This document shows, one piece after another, positions 25,852-36,932 of a stretch of DNA of 64,000 nucleotides (the stretch's first letter is position 1; every line of letters starts with the position of its first letter). Both the position numbers and the translations under genes were made by a program. The notes beneath the pieces were generated by a model. That model saw nothing but the letters and a program-made list of their open reading frames with translations, was not told where the DNA came from and did not search any database. The DNA comes from Eubacterium ventriosum (GTDB lineage Bacteria; Bacillota; Clostridia; Lachnospirales; Lachnospiraceae): NCBI RefSeq assembly GCF_025150745.1, contig NZ_CP102282.1, forward strand, positions 2,305,501 to 2,369,500, written 5' to 3'.

Positions 25852-26808
25852 CTAAAACTCCAAATAAACTGCTGACCATGTAAGCCCTGCGCCAAAACCT
25901 GCCATTATTATTTTGTTTCCTTTTTGAATCTTTCCATCCCTTACCATTTCGTCAAGTAAAATTGGAATACTTGCCGATGATGTATTTCCATACTCGCTAA
26001 CATTTTCAGGAATTAAATCCATTGAAACTTTTAATCGTTTTCCAATACTTTCAAGTATTCTTTTGTTAGCCTGATGTAACAAAAACAAATCAATTTCTGA
26101 TTTTTCAATTTTCATCTTTGAAATCAGTTCTTCAATACACTCAGGGACTTTTCTTACTGCAAATCTAAAAACTTCCTGCCCATTCATAGATACGAATGTT
26201 TTTTTAGAATCATTTATTTCCCTGTACTGTATTGAATTCTCACATGTTAATGCACCTCCCATTGAGCCATCCGAATGCATTACTGTTTCAAATCTTGCTT
26301 TTTCATCTTTTTTAATAATTGCAGCTCCTGCTCCATCTCCAAAAAGAATTGCTGTTGTTCTGTCTGTCCAATCAACTATTTGTGACAAGCCTTCAGCTCC
26401 AATGACTAATGCCGTTTCAACCAAGCCTGCGTTTATATAACTTTGTGCAATGTTATATGCTGTAATAAAACCTGTACATGCCACATTGATGTCAAAGCAC
26501 ATGGCATTCGTTGCCTTTAACTGATCCTGTACAATACAGGCTGTACTTGGCAAAATAGTGTTCGACGATACAGTTGATACAATTATCAAATCAATTTTTT
26601 CACAACTTATTCCGGCATTCTCTATTGCCTTTTCTGCCGCCCTGCACGCCATATAACTTGTACTCTCATTGGTCATAATATGTCTTCTCTTTATTCCTGT
26701 CCGCTCTCTTATCCACTGGTCATCTGTTTCAAAGAACTCTTTTAAGTCATTATTACAAACAACATTATCCGGCGCATAAGAACCTGTTCCTATAATCTTT
26801 CCAAACAT
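25852..26808 (-). CDS. fabH: 3-oxoacyl-ACP synthase III FabH
   Basis: 318 residues. Starts chain synthesis by condensing acyl-CoA with malonyl-ACP. Catalytic triad C111 (NVACTGFI), H245 (LLHQANKRI), N275 (EYGNTSSAS). First gene of the fab operon; the promoter with a FabT-like box lies about 150 nt upstream (26954-26994). The SD is weak (TGAG), but the start MFGKIIGTGSYAPDNVV aligns with the family. The 5' leader holds a 19-21 bp inverted repeat. Confidence 0.95.
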   Translation of the reverse strand: MFGKIIGTGSYAPDNVVCNNDLKEFFETDDQWIRERTGIKRRHIMTNESTSYMACRAAEKAIENAGISCEKIDLIIVSTVSSNTILPSTACIVQDQLKATNAMCFDINVACTGFITAYNIAQSYINAGLVETALVIGAEGLSQIVDWTDRTTAILFGDGAGAAIIKKDEKARFETVMHSDGSMGGALTCENSIQYREINDSKKTFVSMNGQEVFRFAVRKVPECIEELISKMKIEKSEIDLFLLHQANKRILESIGKRLKVSMDLIPENVSEYGNTSSASIPILLDEMVRDGKIQKGNKIIMAGFGAGLTWSAVYLEF

Positions 26809-26865
26809 AAACTCAAAAATCAGATTGAATTCCCAAAGTAATTCATTATCCTTTCAAAAATTATT

Positions 26866-26957
26866 CAAAACACTTTAATCAAAATAGGTTAAGCAATCAC
26901 ATTTATTTTTATTTAAAATTATTTTGTATTAAAATTTTTTGATTTTAAAGTGTTTTG
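26866..26957 (-). other. Inverted repeat in the fabH leader
   Basis: CAAAACACTTTAATCAAAA (26866-26884) is repeated inverted at 26937-26957 with a 2-nt insertion. The right arm abuts the FabT-like box. In RNA it would form a long hairpin in the 5' leader; as DNA it could give extra regulator half-sites (TTTTGATTA). Confidence 0.5.
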
Positions 26958-26994
26958 ACTTTCAAAGTATATTATTAAAAAAATAATTTGTCAA
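26954..26994 (-). promoter_or_regulatory. fabH promoter with FabT-like operator
   Basis: Minus strand: -35 TTGACA (26989-26994), 17-nt spacer, -10 TATACT (26966-26971). Directly after the -10 lies TTTGAAAGTCAAA, a palindrome TTTGA-N3-TCAAA (26954-26966), matching the published FabT box style. Binding there would block initiation, giving repression of the whole fab operon by the FabT-like protein encoded at 15435-15878. Confidence 0.75.
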
Positions 26995-27143
26995 CACCTT
27001 TTTTAAGATTTCTCTCCTCCTTTTCTGTACAAAGTCGCCCAGGACGTTGTCTACGCTCATTGGATACAATAAATCTGCCCTTCTAGTGTCATTACATGTC
27101 ATATGATAAAAATGTTGTAGCTTTCGTAATCCCCAAGCTTCAC

Positions 27144-27245
27144 AAAAAAACCGGGCTACGCATTTGTACCGACCTCCAATCGTTAGATTTTTAGGTCTAA
27201 CTTTTGGGGGGCGGTACAATTTTCAATGCGTCTCCCGGCTTTTTA
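27144..27245 (-). terminator. Large nested terminator between atp and fab operons
   Basis: A 102-bp nested palindrome: outer AAAAACCGGG/CCCGGTTTTT, then ACGCATT/AATGCGT, TGTACCG/CGGTACA and an inner GTTAGA/TCTAAC. T-runs follow on both strands, so it can stop transcripts either way. It ends the atp operon (atpC stop at 27294) and keeps it apart from the fabH promoter. It is far larger than a usual terminator. The stretch 27000-27140 holds no supported gene. Confidence 0.75.
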
Positions 27246-27293
27246 TTCTATCTGGTTTATGGCTATTCCCTGCCATCTCTCCAGACTTATATT

Positions 27294-27719
27294 CTAATAG
27301 CCATAAGGTGTTCCCTTACCGCTTCCTTCCTTTAATCTTGCCATTGCTCTTGCTAATGATGCCTTTGAAATATGATATTCAGCAATACTTTGCTTCTGAC
27401 GAAGCTGTTCTTCTGCTCTTTCTTTGGCTTCCTCAGCTCTTCTTAAGTCGATTTCTTCAGGATATTCACAAGTGTCAACTATAACTGTAGCTCGATTGTT
27501 TACCATCTGGGCAAAACCAGTCCCTGTTACACCTACAATAGTGCTACCGTCTTCCTTTGTGATTTTTATTTCTCCTACCTCAACAGAAAATACCATATTT
27601 TCATGATGAGCCTGAATGGCTTTTGAGCCATCACGAAGAGGTAAAACTAACTGAGTGCATCTTCCATTATAGAATATCTTATCGCAAGCAATAACTTTTA
27701 TACCAAATGAATTACTCAT
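27294..27719 (-). CDS. atpC: ATP synthase epsilon subunit
   Basis: 141 residues: N-terminal beta sandwich (SFGIKVIACDKIFYNGRCTQ, GVTGTGFAQMVNNRATVIVD) and C-terminal helical hairpin (EEAKERAEEQLRQKQSIAEY, ASLARAMARLKE). Part of the central stalk; couples rotation and restrains ATP hydrolysis. Last gene of the operon, 13 bp after atpD, SD AGGAGG. Confidence 0.93.
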   Translation of the reverse strand: MSNSFGIKVIACDKIFYNGRCTQLVLPLRDGSKAIQAHHENMVFSVEVGEIKITKEDGSTIVGVTGTGFAQMVNNRATVIVDTCEYPEEIDLRRAEEAKERAEEQLRQKQSIAEYHISKASLARAMARLKEGSGKGTPYGY

Positions 27720-27731
27720 AGCTCATTCCTC

Positions 27732-30043
<2,312 letters not shown>

Positions 30044-30059
30044 TATCTATCACCTGCTT

Positions 30060-31565
30060 CTAAATTCTGCTCTTATATTCTTTAGCTGCTTCAACTATTC
30101 TTTCTGTAAGTGCATCATCAAGAACTTTCTTTTCATTAATTTCATCAACAATATCCTCATGTTCTGCCTTAAAGAAGTCTAACATTCCCAGCTGTACTTC
30201 CTTAGTTTTCTTGACATCTACATCTAAGAATATACGGTTTGTTGCTGCAACCAATGTGATAACCTGTTCAGCAAGACTCATTGGATTACAAAGTGGCTGC
30301 TTTAATAATTCCATAAGTCCTTTACCATACTGTAACTGTTCCTTAGTTGTATCATCTAAGTCAGAACTAAACTGTGTGAACACTTCCATTTCACGGTACT
30401 GTGCCAAATCAATACGAATAGTTCCTGCCGCTTTTTTCATAGCCTTAGTCTGTGCCGCACCACCTACACGGGATACAGAAATACCAACGTTAATAGCCGG
30501 ACGCATACCTGAGAAGAATAAGTCACTTTCAAGGAAAATCTGACCATCTGTAATAGAAATAACGTTAGTCGGAATATAGGCAGATACATCACCATCCTGC
30601 GTTTCAATAATAGGAAGTGCTGTAATCGAACCTCCACCTAATTCATCACTTAACTTACTTGAACGCTCTAACAATCTTGAATGTAAATAGAATACGTCAC
30701 CAGGATAAGCTTCACGTCCAGGAGAACGCTCTAACAAAAGTGAAAGCGCTCTATAAGCTACTGCGTGTTTTGAAAGATCATCATATACAATAAGTACATC
30801 TTTGCCTTTGTACATAAAATATTCAGCTAATGCTGTACCTGCATATGGTGCTATATACTGCAATGATGCTGATTCACTTGCTGTTGATGATAAAACAATT
30901 GAATAATCCATTGCACCATGTTTCTTTAATGTGTTTACTAATTTGGCAACTGTAGATGCTTTCTGACCTATGGCTACATAAATACAAATAACATCTTTAC
31001 CTTTCTGGTTAAGAATTGTATCAATTGCTATTGAAGTCTTACCTGTCTGTCTATCGCCGATAATTAATTCTCTCTGTCCTCTACCAATAGGAAGCATTGA
31101 GTCTATTGCCAAAATACCTGTTTCCATAGGCTGGCTTACTGACTGTCTGTCAACAATACCAGGTGCTTCCTGTTCAATGGCTCTATAGTCATCTGCCTTA
31201 ATCTCACCCTTTCCATCAATAGGTGCACCTAATGCATTAACTATTCTTCCAAGAAAAGCATCACCTACAGGAATTCCTGCTTTCTTCTTAGTTCTTGTTA
31301 CTTTTGTACCTTCTTTTATCTCAGTGTCTTTACCGAAAATAATACATCCAACCTGGTCACGCTTAATGTCCTGTACCATTCCCTTAACACCATTTTCAAA
31401 AATAACGATTTCTCCATACATAGCATGTTCAATACCATAAACTGTTGCGATTCCGTCACCAACCCAGATGACTGTTCCAACTTCCTGGTCCTTACATACT
31501 GTATCGTAGTTCTCTATCTCTGTTTTTAAAATAGAAATAATTTCTTCCGAATTAATGGAACCCAC
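30060..31565 (-). CDS. atpA: ATP synthase alpha subunit
   Basis: 501 residues. Walker [16 protein letters not shown] (non-catalytic nucleotide site), [20 protein letters not shown], and [20 protein letters not shown]. The initiation codon is GTG at 31565, preceded by GGAGGTGATAAC, a good SD. Four nt after atpH. Standard length. Confidence 0.96.
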   Translation of the reverse strand: MGSINSEEIISILKTEIENYDTVCKDQEVGTVIWVGDGIATVYGIEHAMYGEIVIFENGVKGMVQDIKRDQVGCIIFGKDTEIKEGTKVTRTKKKAGIPVGDAFLGRIVNALGAPIDGKGEIKADDYRAIEQEAPGIVDRQSVSQPMETGILAIDSMLPIGRGQRELIIGDRQTGKTSIAIDTILNQKGKDVICIYVAIGQKASTVAKLVNTLKKHGAMDYSIVLSSTASESASLQYIAPYAGTALAEYFMYKGKDVLIVYDDLSKHAVAYRALSLLLERSPGREAYPGDVFYLHSRLLERSSKLSDELGGGSITALPIIETQDGDVSAYIPTNVISITDGQIFLESDLFFSGMRPAINVGISVSRVGGAAQTKAMKKAAGTIRIDLAQYREMEVFTQFSSDLDDTTKEQLQYGKGLMELLKQPLCNPMSLAEQVITLVAATNRIFLDVDVKKTKEVQLGMLDFFKAEHEDIVDEINEKKVLDDALTERIVEAAKEYKSRI

Positions 31566-31569
31566 GTTA

Positions 31570-32073
31570 TCACCTCCATGTTAGTTTTTTCTCTAACCTG
31601 TTAAGTCTGCCTCTAATGCTGTTGTCTTCTTCAATATCTCCAACTTTCAAAACAAAGCCACCAATAAGTTCCGGCTGCTCAACCATTGTAAGTTCAACCG
31701 TCTCTTTATTGTACTTCTTTGCAAGGTAATTTTTAATCTGACTTAACTGATTTTCATTTGGCTCTACTACGTAAGATAATGTAGCTGTTAAAATATTGTT
31801 AGCTTCATTATATTTTTTATAGTAAGCTTCTATAATCTCATCTATATAAGACATTTTTTCATGGTCACATACAACCTTTAAGAAATTCTCTATTTCTTTT
31901 GGAAAAACTTTTTCTATAATAGAATATTTTTCATTCTTTGAAATAATGGGACTCTCCAAAGTTCTATGCAACTGCTCTGTCAAAGAAAAAATTCTTTTAC
32001 TCTCTTCAACTGTATCTTTCTTTATGCCTAATTCAAAAAGAACTTCTCCATAATTATTCGCTGTCTGTGTCAT
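31570..32073 (-). CDS. atpH: ATP synthase delta subunit
   Basis: 167 residues. Helical N-terminus ([20 protein letters not shown]) and C-terminal part LVGG-like [16 protein letters not shown] and [13 protein letters not shown], the OSCP/delta pattern. Joins F1 to the b stalk. Its start overlaps the end of atpF by 20 nt, indicating translational coupling. Confidence 0.93.
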   Translation of the reverse strand: MTQTANNYGEVLFELGIKKDTVEESKRIFSLTEQLHRTLESPIISKNEKYSIIEKVFPKEIENFLKVVCDHEKMSYIDEIIEAYYKKYNEANNILTATLSYVVEPNENQLSQIKNYLAKKYNKETVELTMVEQPELIGGFVLKVGDIEEDNSIRGRLNRLEKKLTWR

Positions 32074-32560
32074 TTACACCACCTGCTTTAGCCAAAAACT
32101 GATCATACATTAACTGATTGCTTTCCTTTGTACCGGATTCACCCAATACTTTTTCTGCTGCTGCAACAGCAAGTCCTGCAATCTCTGACTGTAAATCCTG
32201 TACTGTCTTTTCTCTATCCAGTTCTACAGCTTTATGTGCATCCTTTATAATTCTGTCTGCCTCTGCACTTGCCACAGAAACCTTGTTATTATATTCAGTC
32301 TGCGCACTCTTTCTAGCTTTCTCGATGATTTCTGAAGATTCCTTATGTGCCTGTGTAAGCTTATCTTCATACTGAGCTTTCAAGTCATACGCTTTATCCT
32401 TTTCTTTTCGGGCATCAGCAATATCTCCTTCAATCATCTGCTTACGCTGTTCCATAATATTAGTTACCGGTTTGATTAAAAACTTTCTAAGTGCAAGGTA
32501 AAGTACAATTAGATTGATGATGGTAAATACAACGTTCCAATCTATTCTTAATAACTGCAT
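32054..32560 (-). CDS. atpF: ATP synthase b subunit
   Basis: 168 residues: one N-terminal membrane helix (NVVFTIINLIVLYLALRKFL) and a long charged coiled coil (residues about 30-150), the peripheral stalk. Two copies per enzyme are expected since no b-prime gene is present. Overlaps atpH by 20 nt. Confidence 0.94.
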   Translation of the reverse strand: MQLLRIDWNVVFTIINLIVLYLALRKFLIKPVTNIMEQRKQMIEGDIADARKEKDKAYDLKAQYEDKLTQAHKESSEIIEKARKSAQTEYNNKVSVASAEADRIIKDAHKAVELDREKTVQDLQSEIAGLAVAAAEKVLGESGTKESNQLMYDQFLAKAGGVNDTDSE

Positions 32561-32578
32561 TCTCTACCAAATCCTTTC

Positions 32579-32803
32579 TTATCCTAAGAATAAAATAATT
32601 AAAATAGCTACAACCATACCGAAAATTGCAGTACCTTCTGCAAGGGCACAACCAAGTAATAATGCCTTAGTAATCTTTCCTTCTGCTTCCGGCTGTCTTG
32701 CGATTGCATCTGTTGCCTTTGATGTTGCAATACCAATACCTACACCTGCTCCAATACCTGTTAATGCTGCTAAACCTGCTCCAATTGCTACTAATGATGT
32801 CAT
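32579..32803 (-). CDS. atpE: ATP synthase c subunit
   Basis: 74 residues, two membrane helices joined by the polar loop ARQPEAEG. The ion-binding carboxylate is E56 (GCALAEGTAIFG). The Na+ signature of Na+-type rings (Gln in the first helix at GVGxG, and Glu-Ser/Thr in the second) is absent: I23 and G57 occupy those places. H+ coupling is therefore the better guess (inference from the known Ilyobacter-type site). Confidence 0.95.
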   Translation of the reverse strand: MTSLVAIGAGLAALTGIGAGVGIGIATSKATDAIARQPEAEGKITKALLLGCALAEGTAIFGMVVAILIILFLG

Positions 32804-32818
32804 AATATTTATCTCCTT

Positions 32819-33505
32819 TTACTCTATACTTTCTTTAATAAATAGCGATGTTAAAAATACAAACACATATGCCTGTATAAAACCATCAAATAAATCAAAA
32901 TACAAACTTAATGGAACCGGAACCAAAACCGGCGCTACGATTTTAATAAGTTCCATAATAACGAATGCGCCTAAAATATTACCAAATAAACGCATACACA
33001 ACGACAGTGGTCTGATAAACACTTCCAATATGTTCATAGGAAGCATTATTATTATCGGCTCTGCAAAGCTTTTCAAAAATCCCTTTACACCTTTCTGATG
33101 TATTCCTGCATATTCTACAAGAATAATACTCATCAGTGCCAACGCTCCTGTTACACCTACATCTTTAGTTGGTGATTTCAGTCCAAACAGACCAATCATG
33201 TTTGAGATTGCAATGTAAATTCCAACTGTCATCATATAAGGAATATACCTTTTTCCTTTTTCTCCTAACATATCGTAGAAGAAATTGTGTAATCCTCCGA
33301 TAACAGTTTCCACAACCAGTTGTCTTTTTCCAACGTTTTCTACCTTTAGATTTCTTCCAAGGAAGAACGCTGCCACAATTAATACTGCCATAATAATCCA
33401 CGTGACCACGACAGATTCGGCAACCGGAATTCCTCCAAAAATCGGAATTTTAAATGCTGTCTCACAATTTAATTCTGCCATTAATTCCTCTGACAGATTT
33501 CCCAT
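32819..33505 (-). CDS. atpB: ATP synthase a subunit
   Basis: 228 residues with five or six membrane helices. The essential Arg is in RPLSLCMRLFGNILGAFVIM. Forms the ion channel beside the c ring. The ATG at 33505 has GAGGAGG upstream; the frame could extend to 33535, but that adds the SD region. First gene of the operon; no atpI is seen before it. Confidence 0.94.
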   Translation of the reverse strand: MGNLSEELMAELNCETAFKIPIFGGIPVAESVVVTWIIMAVLIVAAFFLGRNLKVENVGKRQLVVETVIGGLHNFFYDMLGEKGKRYIPYMMTVGIYIAISNMIGLFGLKSPTKDVGVTGALALMSIILVEYAGIHQKGVKGFLKSFAEPIIIMLPMNILEVFIRPLSLCMRLFGNILGAFVIMELIKIVAPVLVPVPLSLYFDLFDGFIQAYVFVFLTSLFIKESIE

Positions 33506-33739
33506 TTTTGAACCTCCTCTCTTAGTATTGAACATATTTACGTGTCTGACTTATTTATCGGACATCAAACATCCAAATTTTAATCGCACGAATTACTTCG
33601 CACCTTACACTTAAACATGTTACCTTGAAAATTGATTTCTCAGTGTAGAACCTTTGGCTGTTAATTGCCCACACTAACATATATTATGTACAAATACCAT
33701 ACTTTTTTTATTATATTTACTATAATATTTTTTCTCATA

Positions 33740-33892
33740 TAGTATAAAAGAGCAGATGCCACAGCCCTTCATCCGACCGTAACTCCACTCCCTTGCGTAT
33801 ATGTCATTGCCTATGCAATTATTGTCAAATATCTCTCACAATTCGCAATTATACTACTTTCTCCAAATAATGGTAGTCTTTTTTTTACTAAT
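33740..33892 (+). ncRNA. Candidate non-coding RNA: GC-rich island in the gap before the atp operon
   Basis: The 582-bp gap 33506-34087 is very AT-rich except for about 33750-33815, which contains GCCACAGCCCTTCATCCGAC and CCACTCCCTTGCG, then a perfect ATTGC/GCAAT hairpin. On the plus strand a short ACTAC/GTAGT stem followed by eight T ends at about 33888, like a terminator. Local GC enrichment plus a terminator is a typical sign of structured RNA in such genomes. No known family recognised; it could also be part of the atpB leader on the minus strand. No protein frame seen. Confidence 0.35.
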
Positions 33893-34087
33893 TGTGATTT
33901 TTTGTCAATTTGTCAATTATGTATATTGGCTATTTTTTACATTTTTAAGATTATAAAGATACTTTTTTTAGTGTATTTTGTATATTTTGTACACATTTTC
34001 ATTATACATATGTCTAATTCTTATTCTTGTGATTATGCTTTTTTCGTCTATATTTTGTGAGTTTTTCACAAAAAAATTAATGGTTTT

Positions 34088-35416
34088 TTATGTTAAATTA
34101 CTGCTAATGTTTGCCATCATAATAAAAACATTGAACTCTCCATTGGTATGGTCTACTTCCATTCTGCCATCATATTTTTCAACTACGGCACTAACCGAAG
34201 ACAGACCTATTCCTGTATCTTTAAACTCCCGTTTTCTTGAATAATAACCCGAATGACCTTTCTTAATTTCACCATTGTACAAGTTCGAAACTAACATACA
34301 TATATACTCATTACTTCTGTTTATTCTTAATTTTATTCTTTTATTTTCTTCTTTTTCGCTTGCTTCAATGGCATTTTCCAGAAGATTTCCTATTACAATA
34401 CATAAGTCTGTATCACGTATCTTTAATTCTTCCGGTAATGCCACATTTAAATGTACCTCTATTCCATTATCTTTTGCCAGCAAAATATAATGATTCAAAA
34501 TTGCATCAACTGTACTGTTATTACAATAAACCATTGGCTCTTTTGTAGAATAAATCTTATTATATTCTTCCAAATATTCTATTAACTGCTCTATTTTATT
34601 TTCCTTTGCTAACTGATAAACAACATTAATATGATGATGTATGTCATGTCTGCTTTTTCTGGTTTTTTCTATTTTTTCAGTAATCATATTGTACTGCTCA
34701 GATTTCATGTCAATAAGCATTTTGCTTCTCTTAGCCTTCTCCTCTGCTCTGACAAATTTTTCCTCCGTATTCATATTGGAAAACTGCATTACACTAACAA
34801 TTACAACACCTATACTTAATGTAAATCTTGCAATTACCTGATTAAAACGCATATATGTAATTTCGAAGTTGTTTTCACAATATGCCAAACTTACTATAGA
34901 GAAAATTATTGGAATAATCCAGGCCTGCCTCCACTGTCTTCTATTATCAGTTTTTACAACAGGAACTATATATTTCTTCCATAATATGTACATAAAAGGA
35001 AAACATATTGCTGATATTATAATTCTTAAAACTGCCGTATCCAAATAAGTCGCCGACTGCCTTATGGTTATATAATTATTAATATGACTTGCCCAAACCA
35101 ATATAACAACACTTATGGGCAATAATAATCCATACACAAACAATGACTTTTCTATATAATCATCCACTAAAAAAATAACCAACGTCAAAACCACAAATAT
35201 TTGGACCACTCGATAGGAAAACATAACATCCAAATTGTAAAACTCTGCCGTGGTTATCTTTTTAAATATTAACAAATATATTGTTAGTGCAATATAATTT
35301 AAAACTCCTGTTGTTATTACAGAAAATCTTAATCTGTCTTTAAATGGCATATATAAAAGAAATATCCATGGGAATACATCTAAAAAAACATTTGTAATTA
35401 ACCAAAAATTGCTCAT
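34088..35416 (-). CDS. Sensor histidine kinase with GHKL ATPase domain (AgrC/CitA-like layout)
   Basis: 442 residues. Six or seven membrane helices in residues 1-215, a coiled linker, then the DHp box with HDIHHHINVVYQLAKEN and the GHKL domain with N-box VIGNLLENAIEASEKEE and G-box FKDTGIGLSSVSAVVEKYDG. This is the layout of peptide-sensing AgrC-type kinases. No LytTR regulator or peptide gene lies next to it, so it is an orphan here; the next gene upstream is a GGDEF-REC protein. SD GGGGGAAAG. Confidence 0.85.
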   Translation of the reverse strand: MSNFWLITNVFLDVFPWIFLLYMPFKDRLRFSVITTGVLNYIALTIYLLIFKKITTAEFYNLDVMFSYRVVQIFVVLTLVIFLVDDYIEKSLFVYGLLLPISVVILVWASHINNYITIRQSATYLDTAVLRIIISAICFPFMYILWKKYIVPVVKTDNRRQWRQAWIIPIIFSIVSLAYCENNFEITYMRFNQVIARFTLSIGVVIVSVMQFSNMNTEEKFVRAEEKAKRSKMLIDMKSEQYNMITEKIEKTRKSRHDIHHHINVVYQLAKENKIEQLIEYLEEYNKIYSTKEPMVYCNNSTVDAILNHYILLAKDNGIEVHLNVALPEELKIRDTDLCIVIGNLLENAIEASEKEENKRIKLRINRSNEYICMLVSNLYNGEIKKGHSGYYSRKREFKDTGIGLSSVSAVVEKYDGRMEVDHTNGEFNVFIMMANISSNLT

Positions 35417-35478
35417 ACTTTCCCCCTACTACTTTATGACTGTAATTTTGACTCTATTTCATCTCTCATTTCCAAGAC

Positions 35479-35592
35479 TCATTCCATCAAAATAGGATTA
35501 AACTGTCCACGCTGTCCTGTTTTAATCATTTCAACAGCTTTCTTGTGACTTATTGCTTCATTATAAATGTCTGCTAATATAGTCAATGACTC
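35479..35592 (-). pseudogene. Leftover C-terminus of an HD(-GYP) domain from the adjoining GGDEF-REC gene
   Basis: In a frame shifted against the gene ending at 35561, the sequence reads ESLTILADIYNEAISHKKAV then EMIKTGQRGQFNPILME and a stop. This is the tail of an HD-GYP domain (family pattern: ADVYDAL...SHEEAVEMI...FNP.L.E). The catalytic part of the domain is missing, so a deletion seems to have fused the REC end to this tail and shifted the frame. Confidence 0.65.
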
Positions 35593-36781
35593 CAAGCTCA
35601 TAAGCTTTTCTAATAAATGATGCTGACTTTTCATCAGAAATCATTATTACAGGAACATTTTCTGAGAGACTTTTCTGCTTCATATAAGTCAAAACTTCAA
35701 ATCCGCTCATTCCACACATTTTTAGGTCAAGAAGTACCAATGCAATGTCTTCTCCATATTTGTTCAACATATCTATTCCCTGTTCGGCATTTGACCCATT
35801 AAGCATATCAAACTCTCCGCCTAACATTTCTGTCAATTCATCACAATCACTTTCTGAATCGTCAATTATAAGTATTTTAAATCTGTTAACATCACTAACA
35901 TTATTGCCAATTACGTTCTTTTCATTTTCAGTTACAACCATATTCTTTTTAATCTTAGCCTTATACATTAACTTATCAGCCTTTTCAACGGCTTTCTCTA
36001 TAGGCTGTCCACCTGAAATTACTCCACCTATACTTACTGACAATTTAAGTTTAGGATATCCCGGAACCTTGGTATTATCAATTGTCTCTCTTATGTGTTT
36101 TATTTTCTTAACAAAAGTATTTTCTTCAATTCCCGGCATAACAATAAGAAATTCATCACCACCATATCTTATTATTAAGTCTGTCTTTCTTATTTCCTTC
36201 TTTATTACACTTACAACTGTTTCCAGTGCAACATCCCCTGCCATATGCCCAAATGTATCATTATATAATTTGAAATCGTCAAGGTCTAACATGGCAATTC
36301 CCGAAACTCTTGTTGTCATCTTAATATTCTCTTCATAATATTTTCTGTTATATGCACCTGTCAGAACATCAATATAAATCTCTTCATCTATTCCTGCTAT
36401 CTTTTTTATTATTTCCTTACGTCCGTCCTGATCTATTAAAACATCGCTGTCTAAGCAATTAATCATCTCCATAATATGAGGCACATTATCTATTTCAATA
36501 TATTTTGATATCACCTGATACATATCAGAATTAATAAATTCAATCTTAGTTCTCTGCTTCTTATCAGCTAATACTCTTGCTGAAATACAATTTTCACAGC
36601 GTTTATCTCTGTTCCAAAATGAATAGCATTGGCATGGATTGTCCGGCATTTTTTTCTTTCTTAATGAATTAGCTGTCTCAAATCCTTCAATATCCAATAT
36701 TCTTACAATTGAAAAAACTTTTTCAAGCTGCTCCATCATTTCTTTTGTTTCCTGCTTAGTCATACTTTCGTCCATTCCCAT
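35561..36781 (-). CDS. GGDEF diguanylate cyclase with C-terminal receiver domain, truncated
   Basis: 406 residues. N-terminal Cys-rich sensor-like part (CQCYSFWNRDKRCENC), then GGDEF (about 125-285) with DVLTGAYNRKYYEE, RYGGDEFLIVMPG and a normal active site, so c-di-GMP synthesis is possible. A receiver domain (about 300-406) has IIDDSESD, ALVLLDLKM with the phospho-Asp, MISDEKS and the end GVIDYISR. The family usually continues into an HD domain after YISRPF; here it stops at HL, and the HD tail lies out of frame downstream. So c-di-GMP breakdown is lost (inference). SD AAAGAGGA. Confidence 0.85.
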   Translation of the reverse strand: MGMDESMTKQETKEMMEQLEKVFSIVRILDIEGFETANSLRKKKMPDNPCQCYSFWNRDKRCENCISARVLADKKQRTKIEFINSDMYQVISKYIEIDNVPHIMEMINCLDSDVLIDQDGRKEIIKKIAGIDEEIYIDVLTGAYNRKYYEENIKMTTRVSGIAMLDLDDFKLYNDTFGHMAGDVALETVVSVIKKEIRKTDLIIRYGGDEFLIVMPGIEENTFVKKIKHIRETIDNTKVPGYPKLKLSVSIGGVISGGQPIEKAVEKADKLMYKAKIKKNMVVTENEKNVIGNNVSDVNRFKILIIDDSESDCDELTEMLGGEFDMLNGSNAEQGIDMLNKYGEDIALVLLDLKMCGMSGFEVLTYMKQKSLSENVPVIMISDEKSASFIRKAYELGVIDYISRHL

Positions 36782-36833
36782 GTTTTTCCTCTTTCCTATT
36801 TATATTTATAGATTTAGTCTAAAAGTATATAAT

Positions 36834-36902
36834 AAAAAAATAGAGCTAATCATATTTTAGCATTCATACTCCGTATTTCTAAAACATTAACTAGCTCTAT
36901 TA
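36834..36902 (-). terminator. Terminator of the GlcNAc operon
   Basis: On the minus strand AATAGAGCTA pairs with TAGCTCTATT, followed by TTTTTTATT. It starts 31 nt after the nagA stop at 36933 and lies before the GGDEF gene's start. Confidence 0.75.
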
Positions 36903-36932
36903 TAATAAATTACACTATAATTTTAAATAGTT

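Noticed and set aside
26962-27484. Frames MYRPPKVRPK (minus) and MYRPPIVRFL (plus)
   Set aside because: They mirror each other because they cross the nested palindromic terminator 27144-27245; no SD, and they overlap the atpC end or the fabH promoter.
32514-33098. 194-residue plus-strand frame across atpF-atpE-atpB
   Set aside because: Shadow of the atp genes, which have clear family motifs on the minus strand.
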